NCBI GenBank assembly: GCA_023101885.1 | Contig: JALPQD010000044.1 | Location: 5,113,565 to 5,177,564 of the forward strand | DNA: 64,000 nt | Reading direction: 5' to 3' | DNA from: Typhlomys cinereus | Taxonomy: Eukaryota > Chordata > Mammalia > Rodentia > Platacanthomyidae | Shown: in pieces, positions 1 to 12,306 of the stretch | Numbering within the stretch: position 1 is the stretch's first letter | Layout of the letters: each line of letters opens with the position of its first letter | Translations under genes and position numbers: made by a program | The notes under the pieces: generated by a model | The model's input: only the letters and a program-made list of their open reading frames with translations | What the model was told of the DNA's origin: nothing | The model's database searches: none

Positions 1-650
1 ATTCAATTGAAGAGGAAGTTAAAGCTAAAAAGATACATGAGAGTAATTTTCAAGAGCTATGGGACAACTTGAAGAAGCCTAACATGCACATTCATGGAAT
101 ACCAGAACAAGAATCCCAAAATACCATACTGAAGAAATTTTCAAATTATCATAAAGGAAAACTTTCCGCATCTAAAGAAAGAGAGGCTTATCCAAATACA
201 AGAGTCATTCTGCACCCAAAACAGATATGAACAAAACAAAAGCTTGCCATGGCAAATAATAATCAAATCACTACACATACAAGTCAAAGAGAAAGTGCTG
301 AGAACTTCAAGAGAAAAAAAAGTCACTTTTAAAGCTAAACCTGTTAAAATAAAAAAAAATGATTTATCGGTGGAAACAGTAAAAGCCAGAAGAGTTTGAA
401 GAGATGTACTTCAAGTATTGAATGAGCACAAATGTCAACCTAGGCTGATATACCCATCTAAATAGTCAGTCATGACAGAAGGTAAAGAAAAATGTTTCAC
501 CATACAGAAAACTTGAAGGCTTACATGACCACCAAACCAGGCCTTCAAAAATTATAGAAAATATACTCAAGCTTGAATAAAAGAACAAGCATATCCAGGG
601 AAGTATGCAACCACCACAACATACAGGCTAAATAATATACTTATGAAAGC
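1..650 (+). pseudogene. L1 ORF1 remnant (C-terminal half)
   Basis: ORF1 encodes the trimeric L1 nucleic-acid chaperone that coats L1 RNA. The first 120 bases translate to a stretch containing QELWDNLKKPNMHIHGIPE, matching the start of the L1 ORF1 RRM domain. Bases 330-600 give, with stops and shifts, the C-terminal domain (KAKPVKI, LSVETVKARR, PRLIYPSK, FTIQK). The middle, 130-330, is poorly preserved. The coiled coil lies before the window. The same segment recurs at 29690-30110. Confidence 0.75.
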
Positions 651-665
651 CACTAAACACAAACA

Positions 666-3600
666 TTGTCAGGAATCAAAAGTAATGTCTCCATTATAAC
701 ACTAAATGTCAATGCAATTAACTCACCAATCAAAAGATACAGGTTACAAACATGGATTAGAAATCACATCCCATTCATCTGCTGCTTTCAGGAAATACAT
801 CTCACCATAAAAGATTGGCACATTCTAAAAGTAAAAGGCTGGTCAAAAGTTCTTCAAGCTAATGAAACCAGGAAACAAGCAGGGGTAGCAATCATGCTCT
901 CTGACAAAGTGGACTTCAAACCAAAGAAAATCATAAGCTATTCAGAAGGATACTACATCTTAGTCACAGGAACAATTCACCAAGAAGACTTCACAATACT
1001 GAATATATATGCACCTAATATAGGTTCCTTCACATTCATTAAGAAATTACTTTAACTTCTTCTAAAATAAGAAATCAATCCCAAAATGTTAATACTTGGG
1101 TATTTCAATACTGTACTCTCAACATGGGATAGAGCAACAGGTCAAAAACTCAACAGAGATACATTAAAACTAAATGAAACCCTTACGGACATTGACCTTA
1201 CAGATCTCTATTGAACCTTCCATCCAAGCACCAAGGAATACACATTCTTCTCAGCATCTCATGGAACTTTCTACAAAATAGACCACATATTGGGCCACAA
1301 AACAAATCTCCACATATACAGGAAAGTTGAAATTATAGCCTGTACCCTGTCAGATCACTATGGTCTAAAGCTTCACATCAACACCACAACAAATAGCAGA
1401 AAATACACTAACTCTTGGAAATTAAACAGTATGATGCTGAATGAGAAATGGGTTCAGAAAGAAATCAAAAAGAAAATTCAAGATTTTCTAAAAGAATGAT
1501 AATGAAAATACAACATATCAAAATATCTGGGACACAGCGAAAGCTGTCTTAAGAGGTAAGTTTATAGTTCTCAACGTTTTTATCAAAAAATGAAAATGTC
1601 TCAAGTAAATATCTTAACAATGCAACTTAAAGCTTAAAAGACAGACACAAAAGTAATCCAATCCCAAAAGCAGTAGAAGAGAGGAGATCAGCAAAATCAG
1701 GAGAGAAATATTCAGAATTGAGATAAGGAAAACAATACAAAAATCAAAGCTGTTCTTTGAAAAATTCAATAAGATTGATACACCCCTAGATAAATTTACC
1801 AAAATCAAGAGACAGAAAACAAAATTAACAAAATTAGAAATTAAAACGGAATTATCACAACTGACACCCAAGAAATTCAGAGAATTATAAGGTCATATTT
1901 CAAAAACTTATACTCTATGAAATTTGAAAACAGAAAAGAAATGGATGAATTCCTGAGTAAGCAAAACTTACCTAAATTGAATCAGGAAGGTTTGAATTAT
2001 TAATAAGTCCTATAACAAATGAGGAAATTGATGAAGTAATCTTGATTCTTCCCACCAAAAAATGTCCTAAACCAATTGGGTTCAGCCCAGAAGTCTACCA
2101 GACATTTAAAGAACAACTAACATCAATACTCCTTAAAGTGTTCCATAAAATAGTGAAGGAAAGAACACTTCCAAAATCTTTCTGTGAAACTAATAACATA
2201 CTAATCCCAAAACCTAACAAGGACACACTTAAAAAAGAAATCTATACGCCAATCTCTTTGATGAACACAGATGCAAAGATTCTCAACAAAAACTTAGCAA
2301 ATGGGTTTCAAAAACATATAAAAAAGATCATTAATTGTGATCAAGTAGGCTTTATCCCAGGCACACAAGTTTAGTTCAACATATGCAATCAATAAATGCA
2401 ATCTATCATATAAACCAGTCCAAAGTCCAAGACCACAAGATACTCGTGATAGAAAATGCTTTTGAGAAGATCCAAAAGCCTTTTATGATTAAAACCCTAG
2501 AGACAGCTGGAATGGAGGGAACTTATATCAACATAATAAAAGCTGTATAGGACAAGCCAACAGCAAGGATTATACCAAATAGGGAAAAACTTGAAGCATT
2601 CCTGCTTCAGTCTGGAACTAGACATGGCTGTCCGCTCTTACCATTTCTATTCAATATTGTACTTGAAGTCTTAGCTAGAGCCATAAGGCAAGATAAGGAG
2701 ATAAAAGGGATTCAATTCAGAAAGGAATTAATCTAGATATCTCTATTTGCAGATACCATGATCATATACCTGAGTGATCTTAAAAACCACACCTAGAACT
2801 AGGCCAGACTAATCTCTCCCCATCCTGAAGCTCAGGGAAATTTGTGGAAGAAGGGGAGGTAAGATTGTACGAGCAAAAGGATGGGAAGAGCAATGATTTG
2901 CAAGATACTCCACACAAGTTAGGGCCGAAGCAATCATAATTGGACTTTGCATGCCCTGCACAATGTCCAACACACTATTGACCTCACAAAGTCTAGCATC
3001 TGCTAAAGGCACCAAGATCCTTGGAGACAAGGGATTGACAGCCACAGTAGTGTTCCTATGCTTAAGGGGAACACGAGAAAGGGTTCAGGGAAATGCCACT
3101 GGGTCCTTGTACGTCATAGGAGAGGAGGGCCCAGAGGAGAGTCTGGCATGCACATTAAAGGGCTCTCTGGGGATTGGGGGGGGGGGCACTGGGGGATGGG
3201 GGGGAGGGGTGAGGGGAGGGGGTTCGGAGGGAGGAGAAGGGAGGGAGGGAACTGGTGTACCTATTAAGTTTGTATGAGCTGAAATAATAATAAAAAAAGT
3301 TAAAAAAAAAAAAACTCCACCAGAAAACTCCTGGAACTAATACATAAGTTCAGCAGAGTGGCAAGCTACAAAATGAACATGCAAAAATTGGTGGCCTTCC
3401 TACACACCAAGGGTGAAAAATGTGAAAAAGTCTTAGGAGAAACAATCCCATTTACTATAGCCCCTAAAAGAATGAAATACCTTGGTATAAATCTAACCAA
3501 AGAAGTGAGAGACTTTATAATGAAAACTTTTTAAAACCCTAAACAAAGAAATTACAGAAGAAACCAGGAGGTGTAAAGACCTTCCATGCTCCTGGATCAA

Positions 3601-4977
3601 CAAAATCAACATCATGAAAATGAACATCCTACCAAAAGCAATATACAGATTCAACACTTTACCAATCAGAATCTCAAAGCAATAATTTAAAGAAATTGAC
3701 CAAACAATCTCAAAATTCATATGGAAGCACAAAAGGCCCAGGATAGCAAAAACAGTCCCAAGTAACAAAAACACTGCTGGAGTATCACCATACCAAACCT
3801 TAGTCTATACTACAAATCCATAGTTGTAAAAACCACCTGGTACTGGCTCCAAAATAGACACACAAATCAAAGGATGAGGGTTGAAGACCCGGATATAAGC
3901 CCACACAATTACGGCCATTTGATCTCTGACAAAGGGGCCCAAAAATTCAATAGATAAAGTACAGAATCTTCAACAATGGTGCTGGCAAAACTGGATAGCC
4001 ACATGCATAAGATTCAAATTGAACCTGTACTTGTCGCCAGGCACAAAAATTAATTGTGAATGTATTGAGGACCTTAATACTAGGCCAGACACTATATAAA
4101 CCGTAGTTGAAGGGTTGGAAACTCCCTCGAGCTGATTGGGCTAGGCCAACAGTTCCTAAACAGAAATCCAACAGGACAGTTACTCAACAAACGGAATCTA
4201 ATGAAATTAAAGAGCTTCTGTTCACATAAAGAGATTGTGAACCAAGCAAAAAGGCAACCCACAGAATGGAAGAAAATCTTCACTAACCACATTATCTGAT
4301 GGAGCTCTATTATCCACAGTGCACAAAGAACTTGAAAAACTAAACACCAAGGAGATTAATGGCACAATTAAAAAATGGGCCTCAGAACTCAAAAGAAACT
4401 TTTCCAGGGACAAAATCAAAATGCCTAACAAATATCTTTTAAAATGCTCTACATCCATAGCCATCAGGGAAATTCAGATCACCATTACCCTGAGATATCC
4501 TCTTACCCCAGTCACGATGGCAAACATCCACAATACAAACACCACCAAATGCTGGAGAGGATGTGGCAAGAAGGGAACTCTCATACATTGCTGGTGGGAA
4601 TGCAGGTTTGTATAAGCACCCTGTCAATCAATACGGCTATTTCTAAAAAAGTTAAAGATTGAAATGCCATACGATCCTGTTATACCACTACTAGGAGTAA
4701 TCTCCCATAATGCAGAAATTCACTACAGTGACATGAACACAACCATGTTCATTGCAGCAATATTTAAAATAACAAAGTCATGGAATCAACCCAAATGTCC
4801 CACAGTTGATGAATGGATAATGAAAATGTGGTACATTTATACAATGGAATACTACTCAGCCATCAAAAAAGATGGAATTAATAAAATTTTCTGGAAAATG
4901 TATGGAATTTGAAAAAATATATTGAGTGAAGTATCCCAGACACAGAAAATTAGACACCATATGTAATTTCTAATAAG
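666..4977 (+). pseudogene. L1 ORF2 remnant (endonuclease, reverse transcriptase, Cys-rich end)
   Basis: ORF2 encodes the L1 endonuclease and reverse transcriptase. Bases 666-1055 keep the AP-type endonuclease N-terminus (ITLNVNAINSPIKRYRLQTW, then CCFQEIHL with the catalytic glutamate). Bases 2042-2374 keep the pre-RT region ending in QVGFIPGT. The reverse transcriptase around 2380-2790 is full of stops and its catalytic loop reads FADT rather than FADD. A foreign L1 3' end splits the frame at 2792-3314; coding similarity resumes with the thumb region. The C-terminal knuckle ([18 protein letters not shown]) lies at 4550-4605 and the YTMEYYSAIKK end at 4840-4870. No frame spans the gene, so it is inactive. 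Confidence 0.88.
2792..3314 (+). mobile_element. 5'-truncated L1 3' UTR inserted into L1 ORF2
   Basis: The segment matches the last half kilobase of the L1 3' UTR at 53999-54550: the stretch from CTAGAACTAGGCCAG through a long G-rich tract at 3170-3260 to a poly(A) end. ORF2 coding sequence stops before it and resumes after it (CTCCACCAG at 3315). AAAAACCACAC before and AAAAACTCCACC after look like a decayed target duplication. It is younger than its host. Confidence 0.85.
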
Positions 4978-6066
4978 TGTTTTCTAGTTCCAAAACCACT
5001 TAAATGATATATTCAAAGGTAAATCTTTGTAATACTTACTCTAATAGCAAAAGATTATAAACAGGAGGGAAGGGGAAGGACAGCCTCAAAAAAAAAAAAA
5101 AAAAAGGAGATAGGAGATCGTGCTTCAGTAGAGAACGTATTCATGTATGTAGTGAGACATCTGGTGCAGTTCACTCTCATTTCCCTTTCTGGCCACTTGC
5201 CACTGGACAGGTTTGTTCTCACCAATCAGGGAAGATACAGCAACTGGCAGATATAAGGTAACCATCTGGTAAATAGGATATTGACCCCCCCCCCCACTGC
5301 TGTGTCTTCTTCTATTCTTCCATCTACATTTGAGTTCCTTCTTACATTAAAATCTTCATTTAAACTGTCTTTTATTTTTGGTTAGAGGTGACCTTCATTA
5401 CCAATCAGAATGCAGCCAAGGGTGTTGCAAGGAAAGCAAAACTGAAAACAACAAACCATAATTTAAAACACCAAAGACATTACATTAATCACCTGGAACC
5501 AGACCAGCTAAATCTCTCCCAATCCCAAATCTCAGGGAATCTTACAGAAGAGGGGCCTGCAAGATTTTAAGAGCCTAGAAACAATGAAGACCAAGGATAT
5601 GCAAGATACTCTACACAAGTTAGTGCTGCAGCAGCCAGAATTGGGCTTTACCTGACCTGCAAAATGGCTAACATGTTAATCACCTCCCAAAGTTTAGCCT
5701 GGATCATAGGGGAGAAAGCTCCAGGATGTAGGATCCTTAGAGGCAAGGGATTAAACAGTCATAATAGTATTCCCATGCTAATGGGGAGCCCAAGAAGGGG
5801 CTTTCGGTTATGCCACTGAATCCTGCACCCTCACTAGAGTGGAGGACTCAGAGGGAGGTTTGGTGTTCACACAAAGGGTGCTCTAGGGGATTGGAGGTTA
5901 GAATGGGGAGGCTCTGGGAGAAGGGGAGAGAGGAAGGGGGGTGAAAACAAGGAGGGAAGGGGTTAGAGTGCAAGGTGGATGACTGGGGAGTGGAGGAGGA
6001 AGGGAGAACATGGGGTACCTATTGATCTTGTATGATTATGAAAAAAATGAAGTGTGGGAGGAAGAA
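4978..6066 (+). other. L1 3' UTR of the old sense element
   Basis: Collinear with the 3' UTR after ORF2 at 53486-54550, with a 12-C run at about 5285, a purine-rich block at 5880-6010 and the usual 3' terminus. An A-run at 5088-5104 is internal. No gene is present. Confidence 0.8.
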
Positions 6067-8982
6067 ATTTACTTTGAATTAAATCACTAACATTAATTCT
6101 TTTGCACAGGACTATTCCTGGGAGCACAAACTTGACTAGAAATCACAAGGTTGACCAGTTTGGCCTCATACTGTCCATTCCTACTGTTGCTGTTTCCAAG
6201 TTGTTGGGCTTTTAAGTATCAGACTCTACATCCTAACAATTTACTGTGGTATAAGTGTTGTGTTATAAACCATCCTCATTAGTCTGGGCTAGCATAAGAA
6301 AATAACACAGAAGGGACAGATTAAGAATCAAAATAGTCTCTTCCTATTTTGGAAAGCAGAATAGGGATAACAGTGCCAGCATGGTGAGGTTCTGGTACAG
6401 GCTCTCTTCTTGGCTATGAATTGCTGATCTTCCTGCTGGTGAGATTCTCGTACGAGCTCTTTTGTCAGCTGTAAATTGATGACCTTCCTGATGCCTGTTC
6501 TTCATGTGGTTAGAGAAAGAGCAAGTTCTCTGATGTTTCCTTGATGATGGGAATAATTTCATCTTGAGGGACACATGCTCATGACTCGTATTACTAACTC
6601 CCTTTCCAAAAAGCCCTTTCTAAGGAGCATCAAATTATCAGGGGTGACATGAGCTTAATCCAGAATTGGAAGAGCACGTGTTGGTTGAAGTACAGGGTAG
6701 TGAGGATTTCGGAGCAGTCCACAGAATAAACAAAACAAGCAAAAAAATACTGACATATGTTTGCTCTGTCAAGTGGGTGAGGTGTCCTGGAGATATTAGT
6801 ACAGAAAGGCCATGAGGACAAAATGCACATGACAGCTCACATAAACAGAAGTGTGTTTTCCCAGCCACCATATGGGATGGGACAGCAGCTGGTGTGTTAG
6901 AATATGCCACACAGAGGCACACCACAAAACCACTATATCCCTTGATAGGTGAAAACTGACACATTCATGATATTGAGTCAGAACTGGGAATACCTTCCAT
7001 GTGCATGAATGAACTACTGTTCTTTGGAATTAAAATTTACTAACGAGTTTTACAATATGTAGATGCTGGATCTAGGCTAATTGTGGTCCCTTGGTAAGTA
7101 AGTCTAAGCAAGTTAGGCAATTTAACATGGCATTTTTTTAAACATAAGCAAGAGAACAGAATCTAGTTAATTTTGTACTCACTATGACAACTGAATTTGC
7201 CGAAAGGTTTGATATTAAACTTCCTTTTTCCTCTCTAATGTTATAAACTTTTCTTTTTTCCCTTTTTATTTATGCATTGTAAGATGTATAATAGTCTCAC
7301 AGTACCTCTTAACATGTTTGTATTCTGATTCTCTCCAGATTGTCATTGTCTGGTGTCCTAATATGGCAACTGAAGTGATTCTGTGACATTCTCCTCTCCT
7401 GAAATCAACTTCCATGGAATATCATTCTTTACATAAGCTGCTGTGTTTTTAGTGGCTAATATTTTTGGCTTTCCTGTTAATAGTGCAAAGCATTCATGTA
7501 TGCAGCTAGGGAACTGGGACATCTCACACCTCTAGACTGAAGATGAGACAGGAGAATGTCTACCCTTAACTCAAGGGTTATCCCAAGGTTCATGAGATAA
7601 CATTCACTTACTATAAAAAATATTGAAGGAGAAAGTCATGACTTCAAGAACAAGGATTCTCAACTCTGTAGGTGTAGAACTCTGTAGGTGTAGAGAGCCT
7701 CAAATTTCCAGTTGCATGATGTTAATGATTCCTCACTGATTCAATGATCCTGGCTTACTATCTAACAGGAAAGTGTGGTCTTTCTCCCCTTCTTTGGATC
7801 CCCTGTGTTTCAGTGAGTTATTAGTATCACTACATCATTTCCCAAAGTCACACCTATGGACTCAGGATCCAGAGACCCATGGGGAACTTGCCTAGCCCCA
7901 TGGTCTTATCATCCAGCTACCCAGGATTTAAACTTACCTCTGATAATGAACAGCTGGGAGAATTGGGGCTGTCAAATTGACAGCTGAATGGTCCCAGAAT
8001 ATCATAAAGGAGAGAATGCATCTCCATGAAATTTTGAGAACAGTTGAAGAAGGCCAAGGTCTTTAAACCCAAGGTGTGCTGAGGAATAACTTAACAGTAA
8101 TGGATATCAGGTAGAGACCTGGAGGAGTCTCACTGGCCCAGCTGTTTCTCACAGCTAAGGAAAAATGGACTCATTCTTGCCAAGTCCTCCAGATACTTGA
8201 ATTATTCCTGCACCTCTATTCTATTTCAGAACATCTTGAAAGCCTTCTTAATCAGTTGTCCTCTCCACAGATATGAGTGAGTGACTGATGACTGGGGAGG
8301 CCAGCAGTCTTAGAACTGTGCAGGTGGCAGAACATAGGCAAGAGCTTCAAGCACAGTGCAGGTCGTTGAGGGTAAACGGAAGTTGTCACAGGGATAGAGA
8401 ATGAGGAGTTATGCAAGTTGTCAAATGGATGAACTGAATTTATGAAGAATCCCCAACAATACTGGAAGCTAAGGATGAGGGTGGGATGTTTATAAGGAAG
8501 GAAGTTAGCTAAAAATGAAGTGGTCAGGAAGTTGTAAGTTTGCTAGAGTAGTGGCAGGAGACTGAGGGTAAAATGGTAAATAGCAGCACAACAGGATGGA
8601 TTGGAGAGAATGTTCAAGATGTGTATAGGAGTCAGATGACACGAAAGATGTTCAAGGGAGAGGGTGGAATTGTGATGAGTAGGGATGAGGGTAGTAGGGT
8701 CATGAGAAGATAGACTCCAGGGGAGCCCTGGAAGTTTTCAGAAGAAAAGGAGCTTGGGAAGGGCAGATGGTCAGGGGCAATGAAGGTAGCTAAGTGGTAA
8801 GGCAGAAGGGTAAGAAATGCAGACAGGTGGGAGGAGTGTCAGGTGGAGATGAAGAAGGAAAGCAGGAGTTGGAAGAAGAGCAGTAGAATCAGTAGAAGGT
8901 CAAAAAGCAGGGTGTGTTTTCAAATGTATCAAGGGGAAGGTCAATCATAGCAGTAGAGGATTTTGGAATTAGAGGATAGGAG
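6067..8982. other. Unassigned stretch
   Basis: I recognise no gene or repeat here. The longest open frames (6344-6574 and 6638-6964, minus) match nothing I know and look accidental. A 16-base unit AACTCTGTAGGTGTAG is repeated twice head to tail at 7662-7693. From about 8280 to 8940 the plus strand is strongly purine-rich with short irregular repeats. Confidence 0.5.
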
Positions 8983-9415
8983 TGTCATAGTAAGGCACAG
9001 TTGTCAACTTGATAGTTAAAAGTTTGAGCTCTGGGAACATTTGTAGAGAATTAGTAATTGAGTTAAGCCTAAAACAAACATACAGGAGATTATCTAGTTA
9101 ATGGGAAAGGTCCAACCACATGGTTGTTAGAAGTAGGTCCTGGACAGGTGAATAAAATACAGAAAACTGGATGAGGAAGTTGGCATCATTTTGTATATCT
9201 GGCCAGACATGCTGGTCTGATAAGTAAACCATTCTTCTCTAAGCTGTTATGTGGATATTATGTGGCCAGTTCCCTCAGTCCTGGTGTTGGTGTGTGAGCT
9301 CTCCTGTAAAGCTGGACCATGAACTAAAACCAAACAATTGTAAGAGAATAAACCCCTTGCTCCTCAAGGAACTTTATCTTGGAATTTTATCAGCAACATG
9401 CAGATGAACTCAACA
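8983..9415 (+). mobile_element. Solo LTR-like repeat, copy A of a five-member family
   Basis: It begins TGTCATAGTAAGGCAC and ends CAACA, with an AATAAA signal about 70 bases before the end. The flanks AGGAG and GGGAG are a probable 5-base target duplication with one change. Other copies lie at 21438, 25220 (minus), 31126 and 48324. TG...CA ends, an AATAAA and 5-base duplications are typical of ERVL/MaLR-type LTRs. No internal retroviral sequence is attached. Confidence 0.7.
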
Positions 9416-10343
9416 GGGAGAATAAAGGATAAGACAACAAACTGAGTTGTAACCTTGAAATCTGTGGAGAAATGGGAATTCCTTGGGAAGTTTCCATGGC
9501 GAGGCCTGTGTACCAGAGCAGGGAAGACTTATAATGCACCAGTTGGAAGGCTCCTGGAAACCCAGTGTATGTGCAGGCTGAAGAGTCCAGCCTATGGTCA
9601 TGGATCCAGGTTATGATAGTTTTCTGTTCCCAGAAGCTCTCTACTAGTGAGATCACCAAGGTAAGAATAACCCTCCCAGCAGTGCATGATTAATCCAAGC
9701 AGCAACTGTCACTGCATGATGAACAGACTCTAGTACCATTCCTTCACTCCATGTAGCCTGATTGTACTGCCTGGTTACTCTTGGGTAAATCACCGCCCTA
9801 AGATCACACAATCCAGCAAATTAAGGGGTTTGATGGTGAAATCTTGAAGCACAAGATACTTGAGCTCTAGTGAAATGCAAAACCATGTCCCCCCAAGGTA
9901 TTCAATATTGACTTAGCCACATGTAAACACTGTGGCTGTTCAGGCAATTCCTTTTTAGAATACAATAGCATGTTATTATGCCCCCTGTTCTATCTCTAGT
10001 TGCTGAAGAGGTATTATTATAAGAAGCATAGCCATAATATACTATCTATCTTTAGGAAACTTACAATCTGCATGACATAGTGGACTATAGACAATCAGTT
10101 TAACAAACCCAGTAGAGGATGGGAAATAAAGAATGTTATAGAAGAATAAGCATTGAACTTTGTATACAGAGACATAAATTAAAGGCAGTCTGGGACATTA
10201 TACCATACCAGCTCATCCACATTATTTAGAGTTCAGTGTTTATGTATATTTAAAATTATATGCCATTATAAAAGCACTGACATTAATTCATCTCTTTCAT
10301 TGAGCATATGAACAACGCTAAAAACACAGGAATAGCTTGTACT
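9416..10343. other. 3' flank of the CT55-like gene
   Basis: No gene is visible. The part from about 10000 is the 3' flank of the CT55-like gene and aligns in inverted orientation with 17448-17800. No strong poly(A) signal is clear on the minus strand just below the stop codon; weak variants only. Confidence 0.45.
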
Positions 10344-10535
10344 CTACAGTGTTTCAATTGGAGTTATTGAAATGGCTCTCCACTTGAAAGGGGGTCGAAT
10401 ACTTTGCACTGCCACGACGTTGACCTTATCATTCACTGTAGGAATATATCCATATATTTGTTTCAGAGATTTCAAGCTGTAATAAATGGTGTTGTCTATA
10501 GTTCCATGTGTTCTATATGCACTAGTCACACGAAC
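10344..10535 (-). CDS. CT55: CT55-like last coding exon, repeat 3 and stop
   Basis: The acceptor is TATTTCTCATCACAG. The exon encodes VRVTSAYRTHGTIDNTIYYS, then PTVNDKVNVVAVQSI and WRAISITPI, and stops at TAG (10346-10344) after ETL. Human CT55 continues some 20 residues past this point as I recall, so the C-terminus is shorter here unless a further exon exists. A decayed inverted copy of this exon lies at 17280-17447. Confidence 0.87.
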   Translation of the reverse strand, partial: VRVTSAYRTHGTIDNTIYYSLKSLKQIYGYIPTVNDKVNVVAVQSIRPPFKWRAISITPIETL

Positions 10536-11674
10536 CTGTGATGAGAAATAAAAAGAATGAGTGTGGAAGCACCTAATTCTCAGAGAGAGATAAGCTAGTC
10601 CTAACTCTGTCTCCGGTAAGCATGTCCTTTGATTCCATCATGAATTCCCACCCTACCTGTCACACTGGCAAGCAGAGTGTCAAAAAGCAATCCCCACTAC
10701 ACAGACCCAATCTCACATTAATTAAAGGGGAATTTCATGTGAAGGACTCTTAGCTCTGCATAGACAGAGACGGGGAAGTAAGCAAAATATTATTTCCCTC
10801 CTCCCCAGTCAAAATCCAAACTCATGCTTTTCTATGACAATTTATAACCTTGCTTCAGGATCCCCTCCCTAAGTCCCACCTGACTGTCATGGTAATTATA
10901 AGAACCATTCCTTACTAAAATTCATTTGTTTCCTGATGCTGTTTCTTCCTGTTTTTCTTGAATATCTCACATCCAGGCCCAACACCAAGTAAAATATATG
11001 ACTGAGAATTTCAATTCTTCTGTGTTCTCTATTGCTTTGAAATATTTCCTTTGTGAGGTCTTCACATTTTCCAAGGAAAATGGTTCATATATGCTGAAGT
11101 ATATTTTTTTGCTGTGATCAAGTTGCCTGCACATGTGAATTTTCACTAATGAAGTTTCTAAATAAAGTAATTATAAGTGCAACATGGAAAAATTACCTCA
11201 TCCACTTGCTTACGTACTGTGGGGCTCACAGCATAGATGCTGATGCTTGATGTTTTTTCATTCCGAAAATATTCAATGTTCAACATGTCACCCTTAAGAG
11301 GCATAAAACCTAATAGAGCTAAGAGAAAACAGATTTCAAATTTGAGTCTCTCTTCTTTCTCTGTGACTTTGCATATACATATCTTTACTACAGCTGGTTT
11401 TGTACCATCTATGAGATGATATATTCACATTTTTTGATTGAGAAGAAATATTTAATAAGGATTTTTTACACATCATTGATATTACCCTCTAAGATAGGCT
11501 TCAGTTTCCAACAATAGCTTGGCCTTACTCATGAATATGATAGCACTCTCTAGAAGCCATGGATGGAAAAAAGGAAATGATACCACAAGGTCGTCCTCTG
11601 ACCCCCACACTTTTACCATAGCCTGCATGCCCTCACCTTGCATTACACATCCATTTTCTCTCTCACATATACAA

Positions 11675-11727
<53 letters not shown>

Positions 11728-12256
11728 TAGAGTTTCAAATTTTATTTTGACTCCAGATTGAACTAACTTGATTCAGTTATCTAAGTGGCTATGCAAATTT
11801 GATGTGTTCAAACTAGCTTTGTTGTTGATCTATTGGTCTACATCTTTGCTCTTTGGCTCTTCCAAATCTCACATTGGCCACTCCACCTTTACTACTAATC
11901 AAGTGAGAAAACTGCCATGGATAGAATGGCATCAGAAAGATCGTGTCACAGGTGGTCCCCTCATTCTTTTCTCCCTCAAGCAGCAATAACACAGGTATAC
12001 ATGGCAAAAGCAGCTATGGAAGAGTAGAGGAGTGCACTTAAAAGTTCTCAGAAACATGGGGCTGGAGAGGTGGCTCAGAGGTTGAGCCTCTGTCTTGCAG
12101 GCTGAAGGTCCTGAGTTGGGATCCCAGATCCCAAGTATAGACGCAGGGTGGCCTGTGCTTCTGGTCCTGGTAGGGCGGAGCCTGTGAATCCCCGGGGCAG
12201 AGTAAATAAGGAGGAGGTGGGGGTGGTCCATGGTGGTTCCTGAACTTGCCCATGGT

Positions 12257-12306
<50 letters not shown>

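Larger units (their letters stand above)
1..6066 (+). mobile_element. Old LINE-1 element, sense, 5' end outside window
   Basis: The window opens inside an L1. In order it shows the ORF1 RNA-binding and C-terminal regions, the ORF2 endonuclease start, a broken reverse transcriptase, the ORF2 C-terminal cysteine region, and a 3' UTR ending in a G-rich purine tract and a GTACCTATTGATCTTGTATG-type end near 6040 that recurs in most L1 3' ends here. Many stops and frameshifts show that it is old and inactive. It is interrupted at about 2792-3314 by another L1 3' end. The exact 3' boundary is uncertain by some tens of bases. Confidence 0.9.

Noticed and set aside
2809..3277. Open frames at 2809-3045 (minus) and 2951-3277 (plus) with near copies at 54019-54490 and 22033-22223
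   Set aside because: They recur because they lie in L1 3' UTRs, which are non-coding; recurrence is repeat copy number and not gene family conservation.
12057..12130. tRNA-like A and B boxes
   Set aside because: They belong to SINE heads (also 58690, 62093, 54893, 56240). No cloverleaf with a proper anticodon arm and acceptor stem is evident.
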